Below are positions 44,797-52,704 of a stretch of 64,000 nt of DNA, piece by piece. The DNA comes from Microthrixaceae bacterium (GTDB lineage: Bacteria; Actinomycetota; Acidimicrobiia; Acidimicrobiales; Poriferisodalaceae): positions 62,001 through 126,000 of the forward strand of contig WTFX01000017.1 in the NCBI GenBank assembly GCA_011523825.1. The letters are read 5' to 3'. Position 1 is the first letter of the stretch. Every line of letters starts with the position of its first letter. The notes below the pieces were generated by a model, which had not been told where the DNA came from, searched no databases, and saw only the letters and a list, made by a program, of their open reading frames with translations. A program made the position numbers and the translations under genes.

Positions 44797-46089
44797 TCAG
44801 CTCTCGACTGGCGCCACCGTGCCGTCGGGCATGAGCTGGGTGCGGGTGCCGTCGGCGGCTTCGCCGTAGAACGTCGACTGGCCCGACGCCTCGAGCGTGG
44901 CCAGCATGGCCGGCAGCGGCTCATCGACGCTGCGCAGGAACTCGATCACCAGATCGGGGCCGAGATGGTCGAACATCTCGAAGGGGCCGTGCACCCAGTT
45001 GAAGCCCCAGCGGATGGCGTTGTCGACATTGGCGATGTCGTCGGCGATCTCGGGCACCAGATCGGCCGCATAGGTCAGCGTGCCGCCGAAGGCGTGGCGG
45101 GCGAGCTCGCCCTGGACCGAGTCGGCAAACAGCACCTCGCCGAGGCCAGCGGGCACGCCGTCGAGATCGGGTGCGACGGCGTCGCGCCATTCGCCGGTGA
45201 CGAGATCGAAGGTCTCGGCCTTGCGCGATCCGTCGTCCAGCTTCAGTCGCCGGCTGAATCCGCCGCCGGTCTTTCGCCCGAGCTGGCCCCGGTCGGCCAT
45301 CGCTTGTTCCGCCTCAGGGAAAGCAGTGAAGTCGAGCCCGCGGTCGCCGGGCGGCAGGTTCTCTGCCAGGTTGGCGCCCACCAGCTCCATCACGTCGAGG
45401 CCGATGAGGTCGATGAGCCCGTACAAGCCCGTCGGCGGCAGCCCGATGGGCGCGCCCAGCACAGCGTCGATGGTCTCCTGGGTCATGCCGTCGGCCAGGA
45501 ACGGCTTCGCCACGTGCAGGCCCCTCAGCATGAAGAAACAGCCGATGCGGTTGCCGATGAAGTTGACCGTGTCCTTGGCGTGGACAACGCCTTTGCCGAG
45601 CCGTTCGGCCCCGAAGCGTGCGAACGCGTCGATCACCTCGGGGTCAGTGTCCTCTCCGGGCACCAGCTCGAACAGCTTCATCACCCGCACGGGGTTGAAG
45701 AAGTGGGTGATCGCCACGTCCCGCCGGAACCGCTCGCTCATGCCCTCGGAGATCTGGCGCAAGGGGATGCCCGAGGTGTTGGACGAGATGACTGAGCCGT
45801 CGCTGCGCGCGGCTTCGAGACGCTCGAACAGCTCGCGCTTGGTGGCCAGATCCTCGATGACCGCCTCGCACACCCAGTCGTAGCCGGCGATGTCGTCGAG
45901 ACGGTCGTCGACCGTGCCAATGTCGACGAGCCCTTGAAAGTCAGCGTCGACGCCATCCAGCGCTCGCTGTGCCGCCTCGGGGTCAGCGTCGAGCACGAGC
46001 ACCCGGCACCCCGCAGCTGCGGATGCCGCGGCGATGCCGGCACCCATCGTGCCCGCGCCGATGATTGCTACTGAGTTGATAGTCCGCAT
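44797..46089 (-). CDS. 3-hydroxyacyl-CoA dehydrogenase
   Basis: NAD-dependent oxidation of 3-hydroxyacyl-CoA, the third step of beta-oxidation. The Rossmann motif SVAIIGAGTMGAGIAAASAAAGCRVLVLDAD is at the N-terminus, the catalytic His region is VAITHFFNPVRVMKLFELVPG, and a second helical domain contains DTVNFIGNRIGCFFM and GLYGLIDLIGLDV. It has 430 residues, longer than the 280-residue single enzyme, because of a repeated C-terminal domain (DNAIRWGFNWVHGPFEMFDHLG), as in the dehydrogenase part of FadB/FadJ. No enoyl-CoA hydratase domain is present. It lies 9 nt behind the acyl-CoA dehydrogenase gene, so they share a transcript. Confidence 0.94.
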   Translation of the reverse strand: MRTINSVAIIGAGTMGAGIAAASAAAGCRVLVLDADPEAAQRALDGVDADFQGLVDIGTVDDRLDDIAGYDWVCEAVIEDLATKRELFERLEAARSDGSVISSNTSGIPLRQISEGMSERFRRDVAITHFFNPVRVMKLFELVPGEDTDPEVIDAFARFGAERLGKGVVHAKDTVNFIGNRIGCFFMLRGLHVAKPFLADGMTQETIDAVLGAPIGLPPTGLYGLIDLIGLDVMELVGANLAENLPPGDRGLDFTAFPEAEQAMADRGQLGRKTGGGFSRRLKLDDGSRKAETFDLVTGEWRDAVAPDLDGVPAGLGEVLFADSVQGELARHAFGGTLTYAADLVPEIADDIANVDNAIRWGFNWVHGPFEMFDHLGPDLVIEFLRSVDEPLPAMLATLEASGQSTFYGEAADGTRTQLMPDGTVAPVES

Positions 46090-46098
46090 CGCCCCTGC

Positions 46099-47253
46099 CT
46101 ACCGGGTGCCGGAGACTTCGCGGCCGATGATCTCCTTCATGATCTCGGTGGTGCCGCCGTAGATCGTCTGGATCCGGGCGTCCGCGTACGCCTTGGAGAT
46201 CGGAAACTCGCTCATGTAGCCGTAGCCGCCGAACAGCTGCAGGCAGCGGGTGATCAGCCGCAGCTGCATCTCGGTCACCCACCACTTGGCCTCGGCGGCA
46301 TCGGTGGCGGTCAGCTCGCCGGCATTGAGCGCCTCGATCTGCCGGTCCACGAACACCCAGGCGATGTCGAGCTCGGTCTTCATCTCGGCCAGCTCGAAGC
46401 GGGTGTTCTGGAACGAGGCGATGGTCTGCCCGAAGGCCGTGCGCTCGCCGACGTAGTCGACAGTCCAATCGAACGCTGCCTGGGCGTGCGCCACGCCGCC
46501 CACGGCGATCGACAGGCGTTCCTGGGGCAGGTTCCGCACGAGGTGCAGGAACCCGTTGCCCTCGCCGCCGAGCAGGTTCTCCTCGGGCACGAACACGTCG
46601 TCGAAGAACAGTTCCGCCGTGTCCTGCGACTTCAAGCCCAGCTTGTCGAGATTGCGTCCCCGCTCGAAGCCCTCCATGCCCTCCTCGAGCACGATCAGCG
46701 ACATGCCCCGGTGCTTCTCGGTCGGGTCGGTCTTGGCCGCCACGATCACCAGGTCGGAGTTGATGCCGTTGGTGATGAACGTCTTGGCGCCGTTCACCAC
46801 GTAGCCGTCGCCCGAGCGCACCGCCGTGGTGGTGATGGACGCCAGATCGGAGCCGGTGGCCGGCTCGGTCATGGCGATGGCGCTCATCAGCTCGCCGCTG
46901 GCGAGGCCCGGCATCCAGCGCTCGGCCTGCTCGTCGGTGCAGAGGTTGATGAAGTACGGCAGGCAGATGTCGTTGTGCAGCGTCATGCACTGCCCCGAGC
47001 TGGCTGCGCCCGACGCGTGGACTTCCTCGTTGAGGATGGCGTTGTAGCGAAAGTCGGCAACCCCGCCGCCGCCATATCGCTCGTCGACGGCCGTCGCCAG
47101 CAAGCCCACGTCTCCCGCCTTGCGGAACATGGCCTTGTCGATCTTGCCGTCGGCTTCCCACTTCTCGTGGTTGGGGACGATCTCACGCTCCACGAACGCC
47201 TGGGCCGTTTCGCGGAACATCTCGTGCTCTTCGTCAAAGATGGTGCGCCGCAT
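46099..47253 (-). CDS. Acyl-CoA dehydrogenase, LCAD-like
   Basis: FAD enzyme for the first step of beta-oxidation, 384 residues. The FAD/substrate motif is AIAMTEPATGSDLASITTTAVRSGDGYVVNGAKTFITNG; ERTAFGQTIASFQNTRFELAEMKTELD and LQLFGGYGYMSEFPISKAYADARIQTIYGGTTEIMKEIIGRE follow. In the last motif Gly stands where short/medium-chain enzymes have the catalytic Glu (IYEGT); long-chain and isovaleryl types share the IYGGT form and carry the base elsewhere. It starts at ATG 47251-47253, forms a unit with the 3-hydroxyacyl-CoA dehydrogenase, and is divergent from a thioesterase with 40 nt between. Confidence 0.95.
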   Translation of the reverse strand: MRRTIFDEEHEMFRETAQAFVEREIVPNHEKWEADGKIDKAMFRKAGDVGLLATAVDERYGGGGVADFRYNAILNEEVHASGAASSGQCMTLHNDICLPYFINLCTDEQAERWMPGLASGELMSAIAMTEPATGSDLASITTTAVRSGDGYVVNGAKTFITNGINSDLVIVAAKTDPTEKHRGMSLIVLEEGMEGFERGRNLDKLGLKSQDTAELFFDDVFVPEENLLGGEGNGFLHLVRNLPQERLSIAVGGVAHAQAAFDWTVDYVGERTAFGQTIASFQNTRFELAEMKTELDIAWVFVDRQIEALNAGELTATDAAEAKWWVTEMQLRLITRCLQLFGGYGYMSEFPISKAYADARIQTIYGGTTEIMKEIIGREVSGTR

Positions 47254-47293
47254 AAGGCGAGCGTATGCGGCTTCGCAGCTAGCGTCACGGGCC

Positions 47294-48010
47294 GTGACTC
47301 AGCAGGACTCGCCGAGCCAACCCGGCAGCCCAGCCGGCATCAACCCGGTCGGGCCCGGCCACGACTGGAGTGCGGTCGAGCGGGCGGCTGCTGCGATGCG
47401 CCGGCTGAACCAGGCGCTGGCCAACCGGCGGGTCGACGACGAGGTACTCGACGAGATCACGGCCACGGTCGAGGCCACCGCGGCGCGCCTAGAGCAGGGC
47501 ACGCTGCGAGTGAAGCTCGACGACATGCTCTCGCGGCCCTACCTCCGCGAGATCTACGAGGGGCAGTACTTCCCGCTGCCGCTCGAGCCCGGCGACGAGA
47601 TCGAGTTCGATCCCTTCTCGATCGGAGGCGGCACGCTGCATCCGGCATCCGTCGACGTCAAGTACTTCAAGGAGTCCGACGATGCGGTCACCGGCGAGGC
47701 CGTGGTGGACGCCATGTTTGCCGGGCCGCCCGAGCGCACGCACGGTGGTGTGGTGGCGCTCATCATCGATGAGCTGATGGGCGCGCTGAACCGCATGCGG
47801 GGCCGGCAGGCCTATACCGGCCGGCTGACCGTCCACTACCGCGCCGCGACACCGATCGGCGAGCCGCTGCGGCTGCGAGCGTGGGTCGAATCCACATCGG
47901 GCCGCAAGATCGTCCAGCACGCCGAGGTGCACGGCCCCGAGGGGCTCTGTGTGAACGCCGAGGGGCTGTTCATCCTGCGGGCGGACGCGCCGCCGATCCC
48001 CGAGGCCTAG
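47294..48010 (+). CDS. Hotdog-fold thioesterase (PaaI/4HBT type)
   Basis: Predicted acyl-CoA thioesterase of about 238 residues. The C-terminal hotdog domain has FAGPPERTHGGVVALIIDELMGALN, with the conserved H-G-G-x3-x-x-x-D/E pattern of PaaI-type enzymes, followed by AYTGRLTVHYRAATPIGEPLRLRAWVESTSGRKI. The N-terminal 90 residues are helical and not recognised. The start GTG at 47294-47296 is preferred; the frame continues to 47120 but overlaps the divergent dehydrogenase. It ends in TAG, whose last two bases overlap the folK stop on the other strand. Proximity to beta-oxidation genes suggests a fatty acyl-CoA substrate. Confidence 0.88.
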   Translation: MTQQDSPSQPGSPAGINPVGPGHDWSAVERAAAAMRRLNQALANRRVDDEVLDEITATVEATAARLEQGTLRVKLDDMLSRPYLREIYEGQYFPLPLEPGDEIEFDPFSIGGGTLHPASVDVKYFKESDDAVTGEAVVDAMFAGPPERTHGGVVALIIDELMGALNRMRGRQAYTGRLTVHYRAATPIGEPLRLRAWVESTSGRKIVQHAEVHGPEGLCVNAEGLFILRADAPPIPEA

Positions 48011-48507
48011 AGGTCGCGCAGCAGCTCGACGCTCCCGATGCGCTCGCAGTCCTGATCGGCGACCGCTGCCAGCTCGCCGAGCGTGACCAGATCGGGCGAC
48101 AGCTCTGCCAGCGGGTCGAGCACGAACCGGCGCTCGCGCAGGCGGGGGTGCGGGATCACAAGTTCCGGATCACGCAGCTCCGTGTCGCCGAAGAGCAGCA
48201 CGTCCACATCCAGCGTGCGGGGCCCCCAGCGTTCACGGCGCACCCGCTGCGCCGCGGCTTCGAGTGCCTGGCAGCGGGCCAGCAACTCGTACGGACCCTC
48301 GGGCACCGACAGTTCGGCCACGAGGTTCAGGAACTCCGGCTGCTCGGGGCCGATCGGCGCGCTGCGGTACACGCCCGAGACTGCCACCAGCACGTCGGCG
48401 GCATCCAGCGAGTCGAGCGCGCCGGCCAGCTGTGCCGCGGGATTGCCGATGTTCGCGCCCAGTCCCACGAACGCCCGTGTGCGTGACGATGCGCCGATTG
48501 GGCTCAC
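48007..48507 (-). CDS. folK: 2-amino-4-hydroxy-6-hydroxymethyldihydropteridine diphosphokinase
   Basis: HPPK activates the pterin for condensation by FolP, using ATP. Motifs: FVGLGANIGNPAAQLAGALDSL at the N-terminus, GVYRSAPIGPEQPEFLNLVAEL, and RWGPRTLDVDVLLFGDTELRDPELVIPHPRLRERRFVLDPLAEL with the D-x-D metal pair and the HPR signature. The GTG at 48505-48507 overlaps the folB stop (GTGA) and gives 166 residues, normal. It is the last gene of the run metalloprotease-tilS-hpt-phosphatase-like-folB-folK and overlaps the convergent thioesterase stop by 4 nt. Confidence 0.95.
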   Translation of the reverse strand: MSPIGASSRTRAFVGLGANIGNPAAQLAGALDSLDAADVLVAVSGVYRSAPIGPEQPEFLNLVAELSVPEGPYELLARCQALEAAAQRVRRERWGPRTLDVDVLLFGDTELRDPELVIPHPRLRERRFVLDPLAELSPDLVTLGELAAVADQDCERIGSVELLRDL

Positions 48508-48872
48508 ACCGGGCTGCGAGTGATGCGCACGCCGCTGGTGCCGAGGTCGGCCGCAACGGGCGGGCGGAGCTTGGTGACAGCGACCGTGGCGGCGGTCACG
48601 GCGTCGATGCCGCACAGCTCGGTGGCGATCAGCTCGGCCAACCGTTCGAGCAGCTGCGGCTGCGCGTCGTTGCAGAGCGCCACGATGCGGTCGCACACCG
48701 CTCCGTAGTCGACAGTGCGGCTCAAGTCGTCGGTGGCCCCCGCCTGGCTCAGGTCGGCGTAGAGATCGACGTCGATGCTGAGCGGCTGCGGCGCGGTGCG
48801 CTCATGCGCCAGCGCCCCGATCACGCACGTCACCCGCAAATCGCGCAGCTCAATGCGGTCGGGCGCTGTCAT
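48504..48872 (-). CDS. folB: Dihydroneopterin aldolase
   Basis: FolB splits dihydroneopterin to give the 6-hydroxymethyl pterin used by FolK. The small octamer-forming fold is seen in DRIELRDLRVTCVIGALAHERTAPQPLSIDVDLYADLSQAGATDDLSRTVDYGAVCDRI, where the substrate Tyr/Glu and the VDY motif stand out, followed by QLLERLAELIATELC. At 122 residues it is normal. It overlaps folK by 4 nt and follows the phosphatase-like gene by 8 nt. The position in a fol block beside hpt and tilS resembles the mycobacterial arrangement. Confidence 0.95.
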   Translation of the reverse strand: MTAPDRIELRDLRVTCVIGALAHERTAPQPLSIDVDLYADLSQAGATDDLSRTVDYGAVCDRIVALCNDAQPQLLERLAELIATELCGIDAVTAATVAVTKLRPPVAADLGTSGVRITRSPV

Positions 48873-48880
48873 AGCGGGGC

Positions 48881-49399
48881 TCAGCTCGTGATGCCGTGGC
48901 CGGGGAGGATGCTCAGCGCCACATCGACCACACGCCGCCCCTCAGGGCCGACTCGCTGACCGAAGATCCGCTCGGTGATGGCCGTGGCCTGAGGACCGGT
49001 GGGCACCTTGCCCGACAGCAGCAGGTACGACGCCACGAACCCGCACACGTCCTCGCCGACGCGCTCCTTGTGCAGGATGACGCGTTTGCGCTCGCCGGCC
49101 AGCCGCTCCAGGTCGTCATGGACCGACTGCAGGTACTCGCCCAGGTCGTCGAAGGCGGGCCACGGCCGGTGCAGGTAGGGCATGTCCAGCTCGTCGTAGT
49201 TGTGCAGGTTGTGGGGCGCCGAGATCAGCGACACGACGATGTCGAACTCGTGACGCCGCAGCCAGATGATCTCCTCCTGACGGCGGACGCGCCGGTGGCT
49301 CGCGCCGTAGCCGCCAGGACGCTCGCACACCGCCAGGCGGTCGGCGACGACCCAGTTGAAGTTGCGGGGCTGAATGCCCTCCGCCCACTTCCCTCTCAT
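48881..49399 (-). CDS. Dual-specificity phosphatase-like protein lacking the catalytic Cys-x5-Arg
   Basis: A 172-residue protein with a pattern that looks like a small dual-specificity phosphatase: FDIVVSLISAPHNLHNYDELDMPYLHRPWPAFDD then the place of the P-loop, RVILHKERVGEDVCGFVASYLLLSGKVP. A working enzyme has HCx5R(S/T) here; this one has His followed by Lys and no Arg at the end of the loop, so it should not dephosphorylate by the usual mechanism. The N-terminus WAEGIQPRNFNWVVADRLAVCERPGGYGASHRRVRRQEEI looks conserved and strongly basic. It lies between hpt (108 nt) and folB (8 nt). A binding or regulatory role is possible; function is unknown. Confidence 0.65.
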   Translation of the reverse strand: MRGKWAEGIQPRNFNWVVADRLAVCERPGGYGASHRRVRRQEEIIWLRRHEFDIVVSLISAPHNLHNYDELDMPYLHRPWPAFDDLGEYLQSVHDDLERLAGERKRVILHKERVGEDVCGFVASYLLLSGKVPTGPQATAITERIFGQRVGPEGRRVVDVALSILPGHGITS

Positions 49400-49507
49400 T
49401 GCTCGCCGTCCCTCGAAGCGTCACTCACGCTCGCCATGCCTCAGTGCGCGTCTGCCGCCGAATGTACCGGTGCCGATCCGGCGGTGCACGGCGCTGTCGG
49501 GCAAGCG

Positions 49508-50122
49508 CTAGCTGCCGTCGCCAGCCGAGGAGTCGTACGCACGAATCTCCGCCAGATTGCGATATTTCTGCGCCAGGTCGAGCCCGTAGCCGATCACCCA
49601 GACGGGCGGCAAGCGGAATCCGATGTAGTCGACGAGGCCGTTCAGGCTGCCGTTGTGCTCGCGGGTCAGCAGCGAGCACACCGCCAGGCTGGCAGGGCCG
49701 CGGGCCAGCAGGCTGCGACGCAGGTACGACAGCGTGAGACCGCTCTCGACGATGTCCTCCACCAGGATTACGTCACGCCCTGCGATGTCGATGTCGAGAT
49801 CCTTGAGAATGCGCACGACGCCGCTGGAGCGGGTGCTGCTCCCGTACGACGACACAGCCATGAAGTCCATCTCGACCGGCAAGTCGATCGCGCGGCTGAG
49901 ATCGGAGGCGAACATCACCGCCCCCTTGAGCACCGCCACCAGCAGCGGCTCGCGGCCTGCGTAGTCGGCGGTGATCTGCGCGCCCAGCTCGGCGACTCGC
50001 TCGGCGATCTCGGGGCCCGAGACGAGGACATCGCCGACGTTGGGATCGCTGGCCAGCATCGAGTCGAGGTCGCTGGGCGATTCCTCCGAAGCCGAAGCGC
50101 CTGACGCCGATACCCCTGCCAC
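49508..50122 (-). CDS. hpt: Hypoxanthine phosphoribosyltransferase
   Basis: Purine salvage enzyme making IMP or GMP from hypoxanthine or guanine and PRPP. The PRPP loop VILVEDIVESGLTLSYLRRSLLARGP is typical (VEDIxxSGxTL), EPLLVAVLKGAVMFASDLSRAI is the N-terminal nucleotide site, and DFMAVSSYGSSTRSSGVVRILKDLD is the flexible loop. The C-terminus YGLDLAQKYRNLAEIRAY is the conserved end. The start is GTG at 50120-50122, with about 25 extra N-terminal residues compared with short homologues. It follows tilS by 53 nt, as in mycobacteria and many firmicutes; ftsH, often next, is not here. Confidence 0.95.
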   Translation of the reverse strand: MAGVSASGASASEESPSDLDSMLASDPNVGDVLVSGPEIAERVAELGAQITADYAGREPLLVAVLKGAVMFASDLSRAIDLPVEMDFMAVSSYGSSTRSSGVVRILKDLDIDIAGRDVILVEDIVESGLTLSYLRRSLLARGPASLAVCSLLTREHNGSLNGLVDYIGFRLPPVWVIGYGLDLAQKYRNLAEIRAYDSSAGDGS

Positions 50123-50175
50123 GTGCGCCGAACCTAGCGGTTATGCGTTTCCCATGGCGGAAGACTCGCTCGACG

Positions 50176-51105
50176 TCATTGCTCGAGTTGCAGCCGGTCA
50201 GCCGAGCGGCTGACACGCCGGCCGCCGCCGATCTCGGTGGCGCGGCGGCTGTGCCTGGCCACCTCGAGCACACGCTCGACCGCGCCGGCGTCGGGCGGAT
50301 GATCGGTGCGCAGCCATGCCCGGATGGCTCGCCGAGCCAGAGCCACCGGCGCATTCCGCAGCTCGGACGCACTGGTGGGATCGATGTCGGCTGCGAGCGC
50401 GTCGAGCAGGTCGGCATCGGCAGCCGCCAGCCCGGATCCACGGGCCAGCAGCGGCACCACGTCGCGCCCGGCGATGTCGCAGAGCAGCGGGATCACCTCG
50501 TGACGGACACGGCTGCGCCAGAAGCGAGGGTCGGCGTTGGACGGATCACGGACCGGCTCGTAGCCGACCAGCTCGCAGACCCGCTCGGTCTCGCTGCGCC
50601 GCAGCCCCAGCAGCGGCCGCCGGTCGGCTCTCATGGCCGCGAGCGCGTCAAGCGCGCCGCCGCGCAGCAGCTGCAGCAGCACTGTCTCTGCCTGATCGTC
50701 GGCGGTATGGCCGAGCAGTGCGTCGGGACCGAGCGCGGCGTGGCGGGCCTCCCGAGCCCGCGCCTGCAGGTTCGCCCCCGGCTCGACGTCCACGTGCGCC
50801 ATGCTGAACCCCGCCCCGAGCCGGTCGCACAGCGCCTCGACACGCGCCGCTTCTGCCGGTCCGGCGTCCCGCAGCCCGTGATCGACATGGACGGCGGTGA
50901 CGCTGCTGCCGCTGTGCTCGGCAAACCGGCATGCGAGCACCAGCAGCGCAGCCGAATCGGCACCGCCCGACACTGCGCACACCAGTACGGGGCTAGTGAC
51001 GTCGGCGAACGTGCACCGGTCCACCAGGCAGTCGAGTTCGTCTGAGCCCGGTGATGCATCGCCCGCAGCACTGGACGGCGCGGCAGGGGCGCCGGCAGCC
51101 GTCAC
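50176..51105 (-). CDS. tilS: tRNA(Ile)-lysidine synthetase
   Basis: Modifies the wobble cytidine of tRNA-Ile(CAU) to lysidine so that it reads AUA; essential in most bacteria. The PP-loop is VLVCAVSGGADSAALLVLACRFAE; AVHVDHGLRDAGPAEAARVEALCDRLG and LGHTADDQAETVLLQLLRGG are diagnostic of the family. SELVGYEPVRDPSN-type sequence precedes RSRVRHEVIPLL. The GTG at 51103-51105 (VTAAGAPAAP) is a plausible start, 28 nt after the metalloprotease stop, giving 309 residues; the frame runs further upstream over the metalloprotease. The C-terminal domain is short, as in other actinobacteria. Confidence 0.93.
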   Translation of the reverse strand: MTAAGAPAAPSSAAGDASPGSDELDCLVDRCTFADVTSPVLVCAVSGGADSAALLVLACRFAEHSGSSVTAVHVDHGLRDAGPAEAARVEALCDRLGAGFSMAHVDVEPGANLQARAREARHAALGPDALLGHTADDQAETVLLQLLRGGALDALAAMRADRRPLLGLRRSETERVCELVGYEPVRDPSNADPRFWRSRVRHEVIPLLCDIAGRDVVPLLARGSGLAAADADLLDALAADIDPTSASELRNAPVALARRAIRAWLRTDHPPDAGAVERVLEVARHSRRATEIGGGRRVSRSADRLQLEQ

Positions 51106-51133
51106 CCGCTGCGAGCGAGGTCCGGCGGCTCGA

Positions 51134-52276
51134 TCAGGCCGCGGGGACACGCTCCAGCCAGGCTTGAGGGTTGCGGATCTCCGCCATGGACGGCAGGTGC
51201 TCGACGCGTTCCCAGATCCTGTCGACTGCACGGGGGCCGCGCTCGGCCTCGATCTGGGCAATGAAGTCTTCACCGGCTTGGTACTGCGCCAGCTTGGCCT
51301 CGATGCCGAGCAGGCGCTGGATCAACCGGGCCATGCCGCGCACATTGCGGCGCCGATGGTGCATCACCACGGCAAACCGGTCGGCATCGGGAATGTGCCC
51401 GCGGGCGGCCCGCGCCATCGTGACATCGCCGTGCCCTTCCACCAGGCTCATCATGCCGCCCACCTGGGCGATCAGATCGCGCTGGTGGTCGGTGGCGAAC
51501 ACTGCGGCGAGCCCCCCTTCGCCCAGCAGGTCTTGGCCGTCCTGACCTGAGTGGTTGCGGCGCAGGGCCATCAGGCTGCGAAGGCCCTCGCGCATGCGCT
51601 CGGGATCGGGCTGGGCCTCGTCGACCAATCCGTTCACCAGCTGCAGGAAGTGCGGCCGCAGCCACGGCACGCCGGTGAACTGCGAGCGGTGCGTCAGCTC
51701 GTGGAGCGCCAGCCACAGGCGGAATTGGGCCGGCACGAATGCGTAGCGCTTCTCGGTGACCAGGATGTTCGGGCCGACGAAGTAGACGGTGTCTCCTGCC
51801 GTACCCGCTGGGGCGGCGCCCGAGCCGTGTGGGCCGCCGGTTGTTGCAGCGTCGTCGTCTGAGGCCCAGAGCAGGTCGTACTGGCCGAGCACCCTGCGTG
51901 CCATCCAGCCCAGCACCGAGCCCAGCTCGGCCGCGCCCAGTGTGCGCGTCACTCGCGCAGACGTCGCCGACCCAGCTTCGGCGGTGCCGTCGGCACCGTC
52001 GGGCGCGCCCAGCAGCGGCTGCAGCAGGCGCCGGAACGCTGCGATGTTGGCGTCGATCCAGCCCGTCCGGTCGATGACCTCTGCGTGCGCCTCGCCGGGC
52101 GTCTCCAGCCCGGTCTCGATGGCCACCAGCTCGGCCGCAACCGGCACGAATCGGGCGAAGTCCTGCCGCAGCGGTTCAGCGAGATAGGACTCGTACAGCG
52201 GCTCGGTGCCTGCGACGCGCACCGCGATGCGGCGCGCCAGATCCCAGTCGACGTGCTCGTCGGCGGGGTCGCTCAT
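51134..52276 (-). CDS. Zinc-dependent metalloprotease, DUF2342/F420-associated family
   Basis: Predicted zinc metallopeptidase of the actinobacterial DUF2342 family, often labelled coenzyme F420 biosynthesis-associated. The zinc motif HExxH is at LWLALHELTHRSQFTGVPWLRPHF, and ARRVLGQYDLLW, VYFVGPNILVTEKRYAFVPAQFRLW and MMSLVEGHGDVTMARAARGHIPDA follow the family well. The ATG at 52274-52276 (MSDPADEHVDWDLARRIAVRVAG) is chosen; the longer frame to 52351 runs into repeat R2. Order metalloprotease-tilS-hpt is the known actinobacterial arrangement, as in mycobacteria. Its physiological substrate is not known. Confidence 0.9.
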   Translation of the reverse strand: MSDPADEHVDWDLARRIAVRVAGTEPLYESYLAEPLRQDFARFVPVAAELVAIETGLETPGEAHAEVIDRTGWIDANIAAFRRLLQPLLGAPDGADGTAEAGSATSARVTRTLGAAELGSVLGWMARRVLGQYDLLWASDDDAATTGGPHGSGAAPAGTAGDTVYFVGPNILVTEKRYAFVPAQFRLWLALHELTHRSQFTGVPWLRPHFLQLVNGLVDEAQPDPERMREGLRSLMALRRNHSGQDGQDLLGEGGLAAVFATDHQRDLIAQVGGMMSLVEGHGDVTMARAARGHIPDADRFAVVMHHRRRNVRGMARLIQRLLGIEAKLAQYQAGEDFIAQIEAERGPRAVDRIWERVEHLPSMAEIRNPQAWLERVPAA

Positions 52277-52323
52277 CTTGGAGCTTGCGCTGAGTGGAGC
52301 ATCGTCCCGCTGCGTCACCTTCT

Positions 52324-52366
52324 GCTTTCCGCTCTTGTTCGCTCCGCTCACGGGCCGCTCGGGCCC
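52324..52366 (-). repeat. Repeat R2, copy B
   Basis: The plus strand begins GCTTTCCGCTCTTGTTCG and ends GCTCACGGGCCGCTCGGGCC, the same ends as copy A at 33638-33694 but 14 nt shorter in the middle. On the minus strand it begins 5 nt past the stop of the 44-residue gene and ends about 48 nt before the metalloprotease start. Confidence 0.75.
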
Positions 52367-52371
52367 AGGGC

Positions 52372-52506
52372 TCAGCGCTTGGGATACCGCGGCGCAACCA
52401 CCTTCTGCACGTAGCCCGCGACCAGCTTGGCGACGGTCGCCACCGTCACCACGGTGAGCGGGACCGCCAACCAGTAGTGCCAGACCTGCGCGCCAAGGAG
52501 CTCCAT
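52372..52506 (-). CDS. Small single-pass membrane protein (44 aa)
   Basis: A 44-residue open frame from ATG 52504-52506 to TGA 52372-52374. It reads MELLGAQVWHYWLAVPLTVV, one hydrophobic helix about residues 12-32, and a basic C-terminus ending VAPRYPKR. Base use at codon third positions is G/C-rich like its neighbours (for example CTC, GCG, GTC), which supports coding. It is upstream of the metalloprotease on the same strand. I do not recognise it; similar tiny membrane proteins next to the DUF2342 gene may exist in other actinobacteria. No Shine-Dalgarno sequence is obvious. It could be a short regulatory or membrane-scaffold protein. Confidence 0.65.
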   Translation of the reverse strand: MELLGAQVWHYWLAVPLTVVTVATVAKLVAGYVQKVVAPRYPKR

Positions 52507-52599
52507 GGCGCAGATATTAGTGGTCGACTGCTCCAGAACCCCGTCGGCAGGCCCCTCTCATGGGATACAGCCTGCCGCTGCTACCGTGAGCCGCCCGTT

Positions 52600-52670
52600 G
52601 CCCGAGTAGCTCAGTGGCAGAGCGGCTCTCTCGTAAAGAGCAGGTCGTGGGTTCAATCCCCACCTCGGGC
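52600..52670 (+). tRNA. tRNA-Thr(CGU)
   Basis: The 71-nt cloverleaf has acceptor stem GCCCGAG/CTCGGGC, anticodon stem GCTCT/AGAGC with loop CTCGTAA (anticodon CGT), and T-arm GTGGG-TTCAATC-CCCAC. No CCA is encoded. It reads ACG. It sits alone between divergently placed genes; a small hairpin CACCGG-CGCC-CCGGTG directly follows at 52672-52687 and may be its terminator. The acceptor stem is the same as in tRNA-Thr(UGU) at 36939-37010. Confidence 0.97.
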
Positions 52671-52704
52671 TCACCGGCGCCCCGGTGGCCTCAGGGGCAG
52701 CGCG

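Noticed and set aside
46099-47253. Missing catalytic Glu in the acyl-CoA dehydrogenase (IYGGT rather than IYEGT)
   Set aside because: Long-chain and isovaleryl-type enzymes have the same IYGGT motif and place the base elsewhere, so this is not evidence of inactivity.
52672-52704. Small inverted repeat after tRNA-Thr(CGU) as a separate RNA gene
   Set aside because: Only a 6-bp stem; at most a terminator hairpin for the tRNA.
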